Shown here: piece after piece, positions 22,575-34,800 of the stretch | Position numbering within the stretch: position 1 is the stretch's first letter | Layout of the letters: every line of letters starts with the position of its first letter | Assembly: GCF_009727055.1 (NCBI RefSeq) | Contig: NC_052359.1 | Coordinates: 23,284,501 to 23,348,500 of the forward strand | From: Benincasa hispida | Taxonomy: Eukaryota > Streptophyta > Magnoliopsida > Cucurbitales > Cucurbitaceae | Direction: 5' to 3' | Length of the DNA: 64,000 nt | Position numbers and translations under genes: made by a program | The notes under the pieces: generated by a model | The model's input: the letters and a program-made list of their open reading frames with translations, nothing else | Told to the model about the DNA's origin: nothing | Databases searched by the model: none

Positions 22575-22690
22575 ACATAGTGTTTATATTATCAATCTTG
22601 AAGTCGGAGGTTCAATTCTCTGACTGAAATAATCTAATTTTTCCAAATAGTCTCCACTACCTTCAATAAAAATCCTCAAGTAAACAACAT
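22575..22690 (+). repeat. Possible tRNA-derived SINE fragment
   Basis: 'caactaacatagtg' followed about 35 bases later by 'ggaggttcaattctc' resembles RNA polymerase III A and B boxes in a tRNA-related head. No clear tail or target duplication was identified. Confidence 0.3.
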
Positions 22691-25504
22691 TTACTCTTTA
22701 CTAACAAAAGGAACCCTTAATTGAAGAGGAAGCAAAAACAATTGGCAACCATAGGGAGAAGAAGACATGAACAAAATGGTTTTAACAATTGATTGGTATT
22801 TCCTACCTTTCTTGTTTTATTACTGATATTTGGAGTATATATATGTTTTTTCCAGGATAATTATTTAAAATGATAAAACTGTTGAAAATATTTTCAAATA
22901 TAAAAAAATTATTGGGGTTGATGCCCTAAATTTCGTGGTCTTATAGTTTGTTTGTATTTGTACAAACATATTATTTATCTAATAAAATAAATTGTATTTT
23001 ATTTGACATTTAGTTGCATTAACCCAAAATCAATAAACTAAGATCCAAGGTAAAGATCTAACTTAAACATGTATGTTGAGATATACAGGTGGATCATGTA
23101 TAAGTAATAACTTAAACAGTCTATAGTTGATGGATAAGACCAGGTACCTTATCCTGGTGACACTACGAATACAACCCGCTTTGTAGTTGTTACAATTGTT
23201 GTAAAGTGCTACAAAAATGACCTAATTCTGATCATTCATGTGAAGACATATGAGCATGGGTATCCTATATAAAGAGTTTGTATAAGACTAGACCACGAAA
23301 TGAATAGTCTCACTTCATAACACCGTTGCTAGAAGAGACTTACATTTCACTAGGATGACCACAGGTGACTTGACCTTAATCTTGATTGAATTATAAACTC
23401 TTGTCTATGAAGACAGTTCTTTGATCTGCATGGGTGATAGTGGCCAATTTTATCGACTAAATATGCCTACCATTTTAGGGATTTGTCTGATTGGGGAGCT
23501 GGGAACACAGTTACACAAGAAGAAATTCACTCATTCTCTATTGTTAGGATTAGTAGATAAAATACTCCCTTAAGGGTTGATTTCGGGTCTTGAACAATGT
23601 GGCGCCACACCCTCTCCATGGCCAAGAGGGGTTTAGTTATAGTTGAACTATGACTAATTGCTCATTAGAGGGATTAATAGTACTTATGGAGTTAAATGTA
23701 ACTACAAGGGTAAAATGGTAATTTTGACTCAGTTGTATTTACAAGAAATTTGTGAAGGGGTCAACGCACTGTTGATTGGTTATATCCAATGAACACAGAA
23801 ATATATCTATAGTATAAAGAGTGTAGCTATCGGTCTTTAGTGGAGTGATCGACAGTTAATGAAGGTTGATTAATTTAATTAAGTTTAATTAATTAATCAA
23901 TTATCATTAGATCTTCAATCTATAGGTCTATAAAATCTCCTTGATAGCTCAATAAGGATCAATGAGAATAAAATTAGTTCTGGATTAATTTGAATGGATC
24001 AAATTAATTAAAAGGAATTAATTATATAAGAAACAATTAATATAATGTATATGATATAATATTATATAATGTTGCTCCATACATTTTTTTTATAATAATG
24101 TAATTTCAGTAACGTTATTATTTGGTAATTTCATTTTGGATCTCAAATATAATGCGAGAATTTAAGTTTGGCGAAAAATTATTCAATTTTGAATTTCAAT
24201 GTGAAGCTATGGCAGAAATTAATTTTCCTTTCGAAACGGAAAGAATTTATTATAATTATACCTTCCTTTTTAGTTATTACAGTTATTATTATTATTTTTG
24301 TTAAAACCCCCCACCAACCCTTCTACTTCTTCTTCCTCGCACCGCACGACAACACCACCATCCCCAAATTTTTTCCTCTCCTTTCTTCCCACGAATGCCG
24401 CCTCTGTCCAAACCACAAATGTCGCGCCCCTCTTCAGACCGCGAGCATCTATTCAGCGGCATGCCTCCTAAGTCGACTCGACTCCCTTTAGTCGTCTGAG
24501 TCACGAAGCAGTCGTTGCCACTCGATTCACGAGATCAGCCGCGTCTCTGATCGTCGAACCCCGACGGTATCACTCGCCAACCCGCGCTGGTCTCTATGGA
24601 TTGCAGGTCGTCGCCCAGGGTCTCGAGATTCCACAATCACTTGCGCCCAGATCTGAAGATTCACAACCCGACGGCCAAGCCGCTCGCCGTCAGTCACGCA
24701 AGGGTGCTTCGCCGTCGTATCTCATCATTTGTGCTGCCAACAGTAAGAGTCGTCAGAACTTGTGGATTTGGGTAAGATTGTGCCATTTTTTTTAATTGGA
24801 TTTATTGGCTAATGGTGTTCTACTTCAATCTATTGACACATATTTGTTTGGGCTTTAAAAATCAAGTTTTGGAGAAGTTTTGAAGTTAAAAGTGTGCTGT
24901 CAAGAGGACTTGGTTGTGGTTTCGACAAGCTTTTGAGTAAGATTATTGGGAATTATTTGGCTAATTTGGTTATTGGAACTAAGCTCTTTTATTAATTGCA
25001 ATTTGGATTATGTTTAGGCCTAATTCAAGATCCATCTAAGCTAGGAGGAAGATTAATTTGCTTGTCATTTAGACATAATTTTTACTTTAAGGTAAGTAAT
25101 CTTACCACTGGAACTGCCCACGGGCCAGGCTTTAGTTGTATGCTAGCATGATGAGTGTATGTTATGGTAAATGTTAGCATGTTGATTGATAGTATGACCT
25201 GAATCAAAGTACGTTCTGGCACGAGTTCTGATTTGTTTACTATATACTTAGGCACTTGGTTGTTAGTATGAGGTGGTATGTATTTCCATTTGTTGGTATC
25301 TGATCTGCTGATGTTGAGACATACGTGTATGTTGTGGAACTATGATGTTAAGGTATACATGAATGTTGTAGAATATGTTGTTGAGGATTATATGTATGTG
25401 GTAGAGCCATGGTATCGAGGATTACATGTATGTCATAGATTCATACGGTGTTGATTTTTGAATGTTGAGACTGTGTGAATGTCCTCACTGATTAGTTAGA
25501 TGCT

Positions 25505-25739
25505 CACCAGTTTGTGTTTCCTTTGGGATTCACCAGTTTGTGTTTCCTTCGGGATTCACCAGTTTGTGTTTCCTTCGGGATTCACCAGTTTTGTGTTTCC
25601 TTCGGGATTCACCAGTTTGTGTTTCCTTCGGGATTCACCAGTTTGTATTTCCTTCGGGATTCACTAGTTTTTGTTTCCTTCGGGATTCACCAGTTTGTGT
25701 CTCCTTCGGGATTCACCAGTTTTTGTTTCCTACGGGATT
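25505..25739 (+). repeat. 26-bp minisatellite, nine copies, inside S2
   Basis: Nine head-to-tail copies of a 26-base unit, 'caccagtttgtgtttc' plus 'cttcgggatt'; one copy has an extra T. Differences between copies are one to three bases. Since 26 is not a multiple of 3, open frames through it shift along the repeat and are not genes. Confidence 0.93.
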
Positions 25740-26266
25740 CACCAGAGGTAGTGAGCATACTTAACTACAGTAGGATAGGACTCAGACTTTTATCTATTTC
25801 ATGTGTGTATATGTGCCATAGGTGGGTATCTAGAGGACATAGATGCCTAGCCTGACCCCCTGGTAGGGTTACTTACTGAGTATTTCATGCTCATTCTTTC
25901 TTATGTTGATGTTTCAGGTAAGGGTAGAGATACACTAGCGATGCGCAGCGGAATTCGTGATCGTGCCACTGGGACTAGTTTTTACGCTTTCGCATCATGA
26001 AATTTAGAGTCCTTATTTTTCCCTTAATGTTTAGTTTTACTATTTGGAACTTATTATGAAGGATCGTTTTTTTTATACTTTTAATAGTCTTTATGAATCA
26101 TGGGTACCCTATTATTATTTTAACAATTGCATTTAATAAATGGCTTTTGAACTCTCTTGTCTATTTAGCATTTATTTCAACATAAAGAAGTGTCGTTTTA
26201 AGTGTCATGCATGCATGTATTTTAGTAACGGCCTAACTTAAGTCCTAGGGGGTCGGGTCGTTATAG

Positions 26267-26279
26267 TTGGTATCAAGTT
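26267..26279 (+). other. Primer-site-like sequence in S2
   Basis: TTGGTATCAAGTT directly follows 'gggtcgttata' and resembles TTGGTATCAGAGC. Confidence 0.45.
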
Positions 26280-26829
26280 AAAACACTGCAGGGTGTTACA
26301 TTAATAATCGTTACATATAAAGTTTTGATGAGATAAATAAATATTTGAATTTGATTCAAATATTAAGTATACGAATGTGATTCATATAAAAACTGTAGAT
26401 TAAAATTAATATGCATATGATTCATATTAATATTATAGTTCATATGAGAGAATATTAAACTATAGATTATATTATATGTAATATAATAAATTATATGTTA
26501 TATATTATTTGGGGATATAATATATAGTTTCATTATATTAAATAGTTAATCTAACAATATGAATTTGATTTTTATTAATACTATAGGTTATATGAGAGAA
26601 TAATAAACTATAGGTTATATTATATGTGATATAATAAATTATATGTTATATATTATATGAGATATAATATAGTTTAATTATTTAGGTGGTTAATATAATT
26701 AAATCAAAATTGATTTTAAATTTTGAATTAAAAATCTAAAACTCCTTAGGGAGTTATTTTGATAGAGTGGAGAGTTATTCCCATTCTTCTCTTATATACG
26801 TGAAATACATAGAGAGTTTAACTGGCATG

Positions 26830-29800
26830 TGTTAGATTTGGTGTCCTAAATCTCATATATCTTGTAGTTTGTAAAAGAAAATTATATATTTAATAAAATA
26901 AGAGGTACTTTTTAACATTCAGACTGCATTAATTCAATCCAATAAACTAAGATCCAAGGTTATGTGATGTCATTTAAACAGTATGTAATAGATATACAAG
27001 TGGTTCATGTTCAAGTTATAACCCATATGATCGGTAGTAAATGGATAAGTGATAGGTCTTTAAGAAAGATATATTTTCTACGTTAATTCCCTCAAAATTG
27101 TGTTATTTGTTTGCTTTTAAGTTCATTTTATAGGTAAAATAGTCCCATGTGAGTTTAGGAGTCATTTCGAGAAAATTATATGCCACTAGACCCAGCGTAA
27201 CGACCCTCCCAAAAGCATCGAGCAACGCTTGAAGACAATAAGCAACCATCTACTGCACAACAGGTAGTGTTGTAACACTCCAACAACATCGCAACGCTCC
27301 AAAATTTGACAAAATTGTCACATGCGCCGTGTGCAACCCAGCGTCAAGCACAACATCAAGAACTTAGCCCAACGCTTCTTCACTTTTTTACAATTTAACA
27401 TTGCAATGCTAGCCTCAGCATCGCGACACTATACCTGTAACTATAAAACATTCTCTTTTATTTTTAGTGAGAGGGAGGCAAAATTCTTCATGGAGTCTGG
27501 AGTTTCTCTCTTCACCAATTCAACTCCTTAGTAACTTCGTCTCTAATTAGTTAGATTTTAATTTCTTTCTTTGATTGTAAATATTGTAATGAATTTGTGA
27601 AGTAATTTCTTAAATTTTGTTTCTAGGTTCAAGAATTCTTGCAATCTTCTTGAGTTTTTTGCTTATCTTTGTAAATTGCATTACAAAATTATAGATTTTT
27701 TAATCGGTTTTAAGTTCTAAAAGCATGTTTAAGGATTTTTATTTTTTAAGCATGTTAAGCCAAGATTTTTAGTTTTCCTATAATCTTGATTGGATATGTT
27801 GCTAGGATGTATTCATGTAGAAGAATGTCTAGCTAAGGTCTACCAAGTGGCAATGGTTAATTTTGTATTTGATGGCTATTCCTAGAATACATAAATTGCT
27901 AGATTCAAGGACAAATTCGGTTAATTGAATGTGACTATCTTGACAATTAATCGACATAATTGAATTCTCAAACTTAATGCATATATTTTCTATTCTATAT
28001 GGATGCTATCGAACCCAATAGAACTAGAGGTATATAGGTTTATTAGAGTTAGGCCTTTCCAATTTTAATCAATAATTAGAATGCTTTCTTGATTAGATTT
28101 CGTTAGCTATCCGCCTTTGTAAAGGTTAGCCTAGTCAAATCAAGCGAGTAGTTGTGTGTATAATTCGGTTGCATGACTAATTTGTAGAAATCGATAAAAG
28201 AGATTGCATTAAATATCTCAACTTAAATTAGAAATAAGATTGAACCACTTTTGTTTATAATTATCTTTTATCCTTTGATTTTTAAGTATGTTTCTTGCTT
28301 TATCAAACCCTCGTTTTTATTGCTTTCATAGTTGAACTTAGCTTAAGAAAAGATTAAAAAAGTCTTCCCTGTGGATCGATCCCATACTTGCCACTTATGT
28401 TACTTGTTAGTATAAGATATAAGTTTTGGTGATTTATAAATATTTTTATTTTAGTGAGAGTCCAACTAACGACATCGATTTGAGCGCAAAAAATAAGGTT
28501 GGGTGCCTTATCCTGGTAACATTACGGATATGACCCACTTTATAATTGTTACATGAGTTGTAAATGTTACAGATAATATGAGCCTTTGTTCATGTGGAAA
28601 TATGTGAGTAGAGGTATCCTGTATAAAGAGTTTATACAAGATCGGACTGTAAAATGATTGATTTCATTTTATAACATCGTTATTTAAAGAAACCAACATT
28701 TCACCAGGATGACCATAGGTAGCTTGACCTTAATCTTGAGTGAGTTGTGAACTTTTTTCTATGAGGAAAATATTTTGATCTATATGGGTAAGAGTGACCA
28801 AGTTAGCCGATTCAACAAGCTTACCATTTTGGGGATAGTAAGGAGCTGGAAACGCACCTACAAAAGAAATTCACTCTTTCCCGATTATAGGAAAAGTAGC
28901 TAAATTGTTCCTTTAACAGTTGATTCCAGGTTTTGAACAATGAGGTTTTAGTTTATACTTAGACTATAAACTGTTTTTTCATTAGAGGAACCAGTGATAC
29001 TTAAGGAGTTAGATGAAACTATAGGGGTAAAATGGTATTTTGGCTCAACTGTAGTTATGAGCAATTTGTGAAGGGTCGACTCAATGTTGATTGGTTATAT
29101 TCATGGACCTAGAAATATATCTACAATGCGAAGAGTATAGTTATCGGTCTTTAGTGAAGTGACCGGTAATTAATGAATATTGATTTATTTAATTAAAGAG
29201 TTTAATTATCTCATATCATTGAAGTTTCTAATCTGTGAGTCCATTAGGTCCCCTGTTAGCTCGCTAAGGATAGTAATAAGGAATTATTTGAATTGTTCAA
29301 ATCACTTAAAGGAATTTTATATTAATATGATTAATATATAGTGTATTCTGATACATTATAGAATATGGTTAATTATAAATATGATCTATAATTCAAACTA
29401 CATAAGAGAGATATATTTGAATGACATTCAAATATGAAATTTATATGAATTGGATTCATATAGAATTACAATATTAGAGAGGAATGAGATTCAAATATTA
29501 GATTTATATGAATTAGATTCATAAAGAAATGTATGCAATTAATGGTTAATTAATTAACCATATATTAAATATGATTTATTATATAGTTGCTTAACTTATA
29601 TGTTAATTGATTAATTAATGGTTAATTAGTTAATTAACAAATGCTGGAGAATGAAGACTAGTATAAATATGTGATATTTAATTAACTGTATATTAAATAT
29701 GATTTAATATATAGTTATTTAATTTACATATCAATTGATTAATTAATAGTTAATTAATCAATTAAGAAATGATGGAAAATAGAAAAACTTGGAGAAGGGG

Positions 29801-30678
29801 TTACCCTCTCCCTATATATACATCATTATAGTCCATTTAGGGTAAGGTTTTTCATTTTGTGAAAAAAAAAAAAAAAAAACTAGCCTCCACTCTCAAAATC
29901 TCTTTATTCTCTCAAGAACATTCATCTATCTTTCATTCCCTCTTCTAAGGTGTTAGAGCCCACACATCTAGCTACTTAGAGTTCTTTAGCATAATGGGGA
30001 AGCTCCTGTGGTGATGTCTTTATTCATTGAGAGTTTCAAGATTGGTTGGTTGCAAAGGAGAGGAAAACGTGAAGGCAAGGGGATCTTCAAGTGTGAGTTT
30101 TCTTCTTCTCTTTCTTGTCTTTTTCTTCATTAGGAGCATGCTTAGGCTTATTTGAATTTTTATCCTATTTTATGAGATTTTGTTCACTATTTTTATATTT
30201 TATAAAATTATTTTTTCAAAATGCAAGGTGATCACACGCTTACATGGGAATTATTTTTCATTATCTTCATCTTCTTCCTTGAAATCTTTGTGAAAAAATT
30301 CTTTCAGAAAATTTCCTCCCTTGGTTATCAAAATTAATCAATAGAAGTCCACACCTCTCTATTAATTCTCATCCTAGAGAATAACTCGGATTCCTTGTGG
30401 TGGTGTCTTCTTGCATCTGTGTTTGAGGTTTTGGTGCTAAGTTCTGGAGATCAAGAAAGTCAAGTTTGTGCTGTGAACGGGAGGATACGTGAAGATACAA
30501 TTCTTCAAGAGTGAGTTTCCTAATCCCTTATCCTCTCTGTAACTTTGGTAGAAAGCATGCTTAATTACATTTTTGTTTATCCATGTTTCCATCCTTCTTA
30601 ATTTTATGTTTTGCAAAACAAAATTGGAGACGCGATTGCATTCGATACTTCCACTTCGAGGTATTATGAAATCTTTCA
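26830..30678 (+). repeat. F2: family F 5' LTR, carrying A3
   Basis: Starts TGTTAGATTTGGTGTCC and ends ATCTTTCA directly before a primer site. Without the A3 insertion it is about 2.4 kb. U3 is AT-rich with repeated 'ttaattaattaacc'. A TATA-like CCTATATATA lies near 29811. The R/U5 region contains an approximate internal duplication ('gtggtg.tgtctt...tcttcaag.gtgagtttt', about 29990-30110 and 30380-30520). Confidence 0.8.
27050..28492 (+). mobile_element. A3: solo LTR of family A in F2
   Basis: Starts TGATAGGTCTT and ends GAGCGCAAAA, flanked by ATAAG (27045-27049, 28493-28497). Its inner blocks match the A1 LTRs: 'aatgtctagctaaggtctaccaagtggca', 'gatggctattcctagaatac' and 'gcgagtagttgtgtgtataattcgg'. 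Excising it rejoins the F-family string 'ggataag...gggtgccttatcctgg'. Confidence 0.85.
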
Positions 30679-30679
30679 A

Positions 30680-30696
30680 TTGGTATTAGAGTCAGG
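30680..30696 (+). other. F2 primer-binding site
   Basis: TTGGTATTAGAGTCAGG closely matches TTGGTATCAGAGCCAGG, complementary to the initiator-Met tRNA 3' end. It sits one base after the LTR end. Confidence 0.75.
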
Positions 30697-30844
30697 TTAT
30701 GTCTTTGATTTTCATTTTTGAACATCAATTCAGAGTTTTTGATGGTGTATGTTCTGCATTTTGAATGTTTATAGTTTGCGCTTGGATGTTTTGAAATTGA
30801 CATAGTTGTTTACTACTTTATTATGTCAATTCGTAAGGGACCGC

Positions 30845-30886
<42 letters not shown>

Positions 30887-31508
30887 TATTTTAGTTCTTG
30901 CAATCGAGCCTGTAATTGTCTTTGTCGCTTGTGATGAGGTTATGACTTCAATTTGGATCGAAGGAAGTTTTCTGCCTTCGAGCGTAATGCACAACATAAT
31001 TATGTTGTAAGGAAAAATGCTCAGCGTAGCTACACTCAGCATCAACATTGTGGTGCTGATGTGGAGCGCAATGCTACTTACAACGTAACGCTACACTTCC
31101 GATGGAACTCGAGACATACGCAGCGAAATTAGGATCTAATTACACCCTAATTGCTTTTAATTAAAAGGAAATTACGCATTCAATTGAAGGAAAAACAGTA
31201 ATTAAAAAGGGATGAGATGCAACCTTTGTAGCTCCCGAACAACGCTTTTCCTCGTTGAATCTCAATCTGAACTCTTTCAGACCACCACTAGAGTTAATCT
31301 ACTATTTTCTGGACTCAGAACCGAGTTGTGGGACCCAGTGGATGAAGAACCCTGAGAGAGAGAAAAGAGATGGAAATAAGGAATGAATTTGGGTTTGGGT
31401 TTGAGTTTTCTTTTTAAACTTCACACAAAGAAAAGAGGTTTTTTTCAGGCCAAATTAAAAAAAAAATTGGCAAATTGTCAAAAGTCTTTAATTTAAAATG
31501 AAAAGCCC

Positions 31509-31517
31509 ATTTTATAG
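31509..31517 (-). promoter_or_regulatory. TATA box of F4
   Basis: On the minus strand, CTATAAAATGGG lies about 145 bases downstream of the W-box cluster, in the expected U3-to-R order. Confidence 0.5.
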
Positions 31518-31661
31518 ATAAAACCATGCAACAATTGCATGAACTAAATCCATAATAACCCAACACCTATAATCCTTAATGTTTCCACTATAAGTCAACA
31601 CCTAGCCCACTATTTTGTTAGTGGAATTATCCAACAAAAGTTTGGATTTTCCCACTAACTA

Positions 31662-31883
31662 TAGTCAAAGGGCAAAATAGTCATTTGGTCAAAGTCAAAC
31701 TTTGACCAAAAAGTCAACATTTTGACTTTTTATATTTTTTTCCATGTTGACTAATTTTGATCTCCCGAGCATGAATCCGCAATCATTTTCTCGAAATTCA
31801 AATCACATTTGAATATTAAGATCGGTCAAAGTTTGACTTTTCAAAGTCAAAAGTCAACTCTTTGACTTTTTACATCTTTGACC
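31662..31883 (-). promoter_or_regulatory. Cluster of 13 TTGAC/GTCAA cores in F4
   Basis: Thirteen TTGAC or GTCAA pentamers counted in about 222 bases, several as face-to-face pairs ('ggtcaaagtttgactt'). TTGACY is the W-box bound by WRKY factors. Position upstream of the TATA box suggests a stress-responsive LTR promoter; that role is inference. Confidence 0.6.
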
Positions 31884-33257
31884 ATTTCCATTATTTTCGA
31901 GCTTCCGAATATGAACATATTCATATTCTTGATATTTAAATCACATTTAAATATTAAAGTTGTATCTCTAAACTAAAAACCCAACCACTATATCTATATA
32001 CTTGTCGGTTTCTCTCTCTTCACCTAATTCGAACAATTCGAATCATTCTATCATACTGTTCTAAGTTTATTCCATATGAGCTATTAGGGGAACCTAATGG
32101 ACCTATAGATCATGGGCTTCAACGATCCAAGATTAATTAGATAAACTCTTTAGACGGAGCTAATCAACATTCGTTAACTAACGGGTCATTCCACTATAGT
32201 CCCGTAGTTGCACTCCTCTCACTATAGATATATACATTCCATTTGATATAACCATGATTAGTAAGCTAATCCTTCACAGGTTGTTTGTAATCTCGGCTGG
32301 GTCATAAAAATCGTTTTACCCCCAAGGCTACATCTTGTTTCTTAAGTTCCACTGATCCTCTAATGAATAATTGGTTTAAGGTCCAACCTATAAACCGAAT
32401 CCCTCTTGGGCCAAGGAGAGTGTGGGGCCTCTTGTTCAAAACCTGGATTCAGTACTAAAAGGAACAACCTATCTACTATCCCTATAACGGGTATGAGTGA
32501 ATTTCGTCTTGCACCCTATGTTCTCAGCTATCCACCCGATCTTACTCCTAAAATGGGAGGCTTCCTGGCCAACGATATTGAGTTGCCCTCACCTATGCAA
32601 ATCTAAGGATAATTCCGAGTGAACAAGAGTTCATAGTTAGCTCAGGATTAAAATTAAGTTACCTAAGTCATCAATTAACGAAATAGTCAGTTTTATACAT
32701 AAAACGACATTTAAAACGTAAAAAGTGACTATTTCATGGTTCAGTCTTATGTAAACTCTTTACATAGGATGCCCCCACTCACATATCTCTATATGAACGA
32801 TTCAGGATCATATCGTTTGTACTAACTACAAAGTGGGCCGCATCCATAGTGTCCCCATAATAAGGCGCCTAACTTTATTCATTTACTATAGACCATTTTG
32901 GCTATATATTTGAACTTGATCCACATTTATGTCACTACATAAAGTTCAAACTACATTAAATAGCCCCAGGATCTTAGTTTATTGGATTCAAGATTACAAT
33001 TTCAATAACAACTTTATTGAAAAAACAAAATAGAATATGTTTATTAATTTACAAACTACGAGTTTTAGGACATAAAATCCAACAACTTCGACGTGAGAAA
33101 AGCCATAGCATCGTTATGCTCCGAACGTGATGTGCGCGCATCTAGCAACCTTCAAATCAAGGCTTGTGGCAAGTAGTTTCAAGCCATTTTTTTCATTTAT
33201 TTAATCATTAATTTGTAATAATTAATTATGTTTATTTGTTTTTTCCTTACTTAAATC

Positions 33258-34800
33258 AATATAAGTGTTATATTAATTTAATTAATGTTTAGGATGCCAA
33301 TTTCGGTCCAATGTTTCTTTTATAGATGTATGGTTTATTTATTATATTGCATAGTATATGTCATATAGTATAAAAATCTCACTATAGGATAAACATTATT
33401 TCATGCATCATTTTAATATAAATGTTATATTATATAGTTGCATGATTTAATTAAGTATGCCCATGCATCATATTTAACATAATTGTCGTTACATTATATG
33501 ATTGCATGCATTTGTAATATGTCCATGTATCATTTATATTACAATTGAATAATATATAGTATGGATGTATGTTATATATGTTTTCATTACTTTATCATAT
33601 AAATGTTATGTATAATGTAATGAAAATGGAGATGCATGAAGCATGACACCACTTTAGAAAAATATAATTGTTATATTTTTAAAATATGTCATTATATGCA
33701 TGTATAGGTTTTAATTATTTCATTAAACTTTATAAATGTTATAAGTTAGTGAAGTTAGAATTAAAATCTATAATCAAGAATTGTATGCAAACAAAGGTTA
33801 AAATTTTTTTATAATTGTTTAAAATTGATTTCACGTAGACTTATGTTAATAATATTTCTAATAATATTAGAAATAAGTTTAATATTTTAATTAATTTTAA
33901 TAGGATTAAATTGAAGTAAATAAAAGATTAAATTTATAACATAGTTATCTGCAAGGGACATTTATAACATATTTAATATAAATGTTATATTATATGGTTG
34001 TATGATGCAATAAGCATTCTCATTCATCATAGTTAATATAAGTATTATATTATATGATAGCTTGTTTAATTTTTTTCATTAGTATTAATATAAGAGTTAT
34101 ATTAATTAATGAAAAGTCATGATTATGCATCATATTTAAATATAAATGTTATATCTAAAGTTTAAATTAATTCCTAAACTATGTATATGCATGATCATAC
34201 TATATACTTTGCATGATTATAATATAAGTATTATATTATATGTTTTATTGTATGATTAAAAATATGCTTACTATATCATTATCCATTAACAATAATATAA
34301 GAGTTATATTGTGCATGTTAATGAATGTGATATGCATGAAATATAGTTTTATTAATTTGTTTATAATTGCTATAATTAGTTATCATATCGTGAGATGCAT
34401 ATGGTACAATTGCATGCTAGCCTAATGCGAGTAGGATAAGTTAATTAATTTGTTTTAAATGATTTAAAACTTATTTAATTAATCATCAAATTTTATTTAC
34501 AATAAGATTAGATTTAAAATAAATATTTTATTTTTCTTTTAATAGGATTAGAATGAGAAAATAAAAGATTAAATTTATAAAACATGTCTATAAGAGACCT
34601 ATGTCTAATGAACGTTCTGACTAGGTAGATGTATTTAAGTTAATATAAACGAAATACCCCTACCTGAGAATCAACTTGGAAGTGAATTAGTTAAATATTT
34701 TATAAGCATGCAATAGATTGTTAGAATTTATTAAAATGTTTAATAAATGATAATCATACATTGTTAAACTATCTAATATAAGTGTTATATTGACAAATCT
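33258..34800. repeat. Dispersed near-palindromic AATATAAGTGTTATATT motif
   Basis: At least nine copies of a 17-20 base motif (AATATAA, three variable bases, TTATATT) occur near 33258, 33413, 33974, 34034, 34085, 34138, 34220, 34292 and 34777. They are often followed by 'atatg.ttgcatgat'. Each can form a 7-bp stem. Confidence 0.75.

Larger units (their letters stand above)
24070..26315 (+). mobile_element. S2: Gypsy-type LTR insertion in F1
   Basis: Starts TGTTGCTCC and ends ATCGTTACA, flanked by TATAA at 24065-24069 and 26316-26320. Removing it restores the F family order. The layout parallels S1: GC-richer early part, 'aaggtaagtaatc', a tandem minisatellite with 'ccttcgggatt', 'acttactgagtatttcatgctca', then a terminal block. 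Near the end, 'gggtcgttata' followed by 'ttggtatcaagtt' looks like an LTR end plus primer site, so the insert may be an LTR plus a few bases of internal sequence rather than a pure solo LTR. Confidence 0.75.
22909..26829 (+). mobile_element. F1: family F LTR, 3'-truncated, carrying S2
   Basis: Begins near TTATTGGGGTTGATGCCC, corresponding to TGTTAGGGTTGATGCCC in better copies. It follows the family F order: 'aggtggatcatgt', 'ggataag', 'cttatcctggtgacac', 'gacttgaccttaatcttga', 'gtcggtctttagtg', then AT-rich U3. It is interrupted by S2 (24070-26315) and cut at 26829, where F2 begins. The R/U5 part is missing. Family F carries an initiator-Met primer site (F2, F7), and F5 holds an RNase H tail fragment, so a Copia origin is inferred. 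Confidence 0.75.
31100..33084 (-). mobile_element. F4: solo LTR of an F-related family
   Basis: On the minus strand it starts TGTTGGATTTTATGTCC and ends GAGTTCCATCG (canonical F end: GTTCCTTCA). ACTTC flanks it at 31095-31099 and 33085-33089. The F order is readable on the minus strand, including the 'aataaactaagatcc' block. A W-box cluster lies just upstream of a minus-strand TATA motif. Confidence 0.83.

Noticed and set aside
25514..25855. Open frame of 113 residues with repeated CVSFGIHQF/CFLRDSP
   Set aside because: Created by the 26-bp minisatellite in S2. The unit is not a multiple of three, so the frame has no coding constraint.
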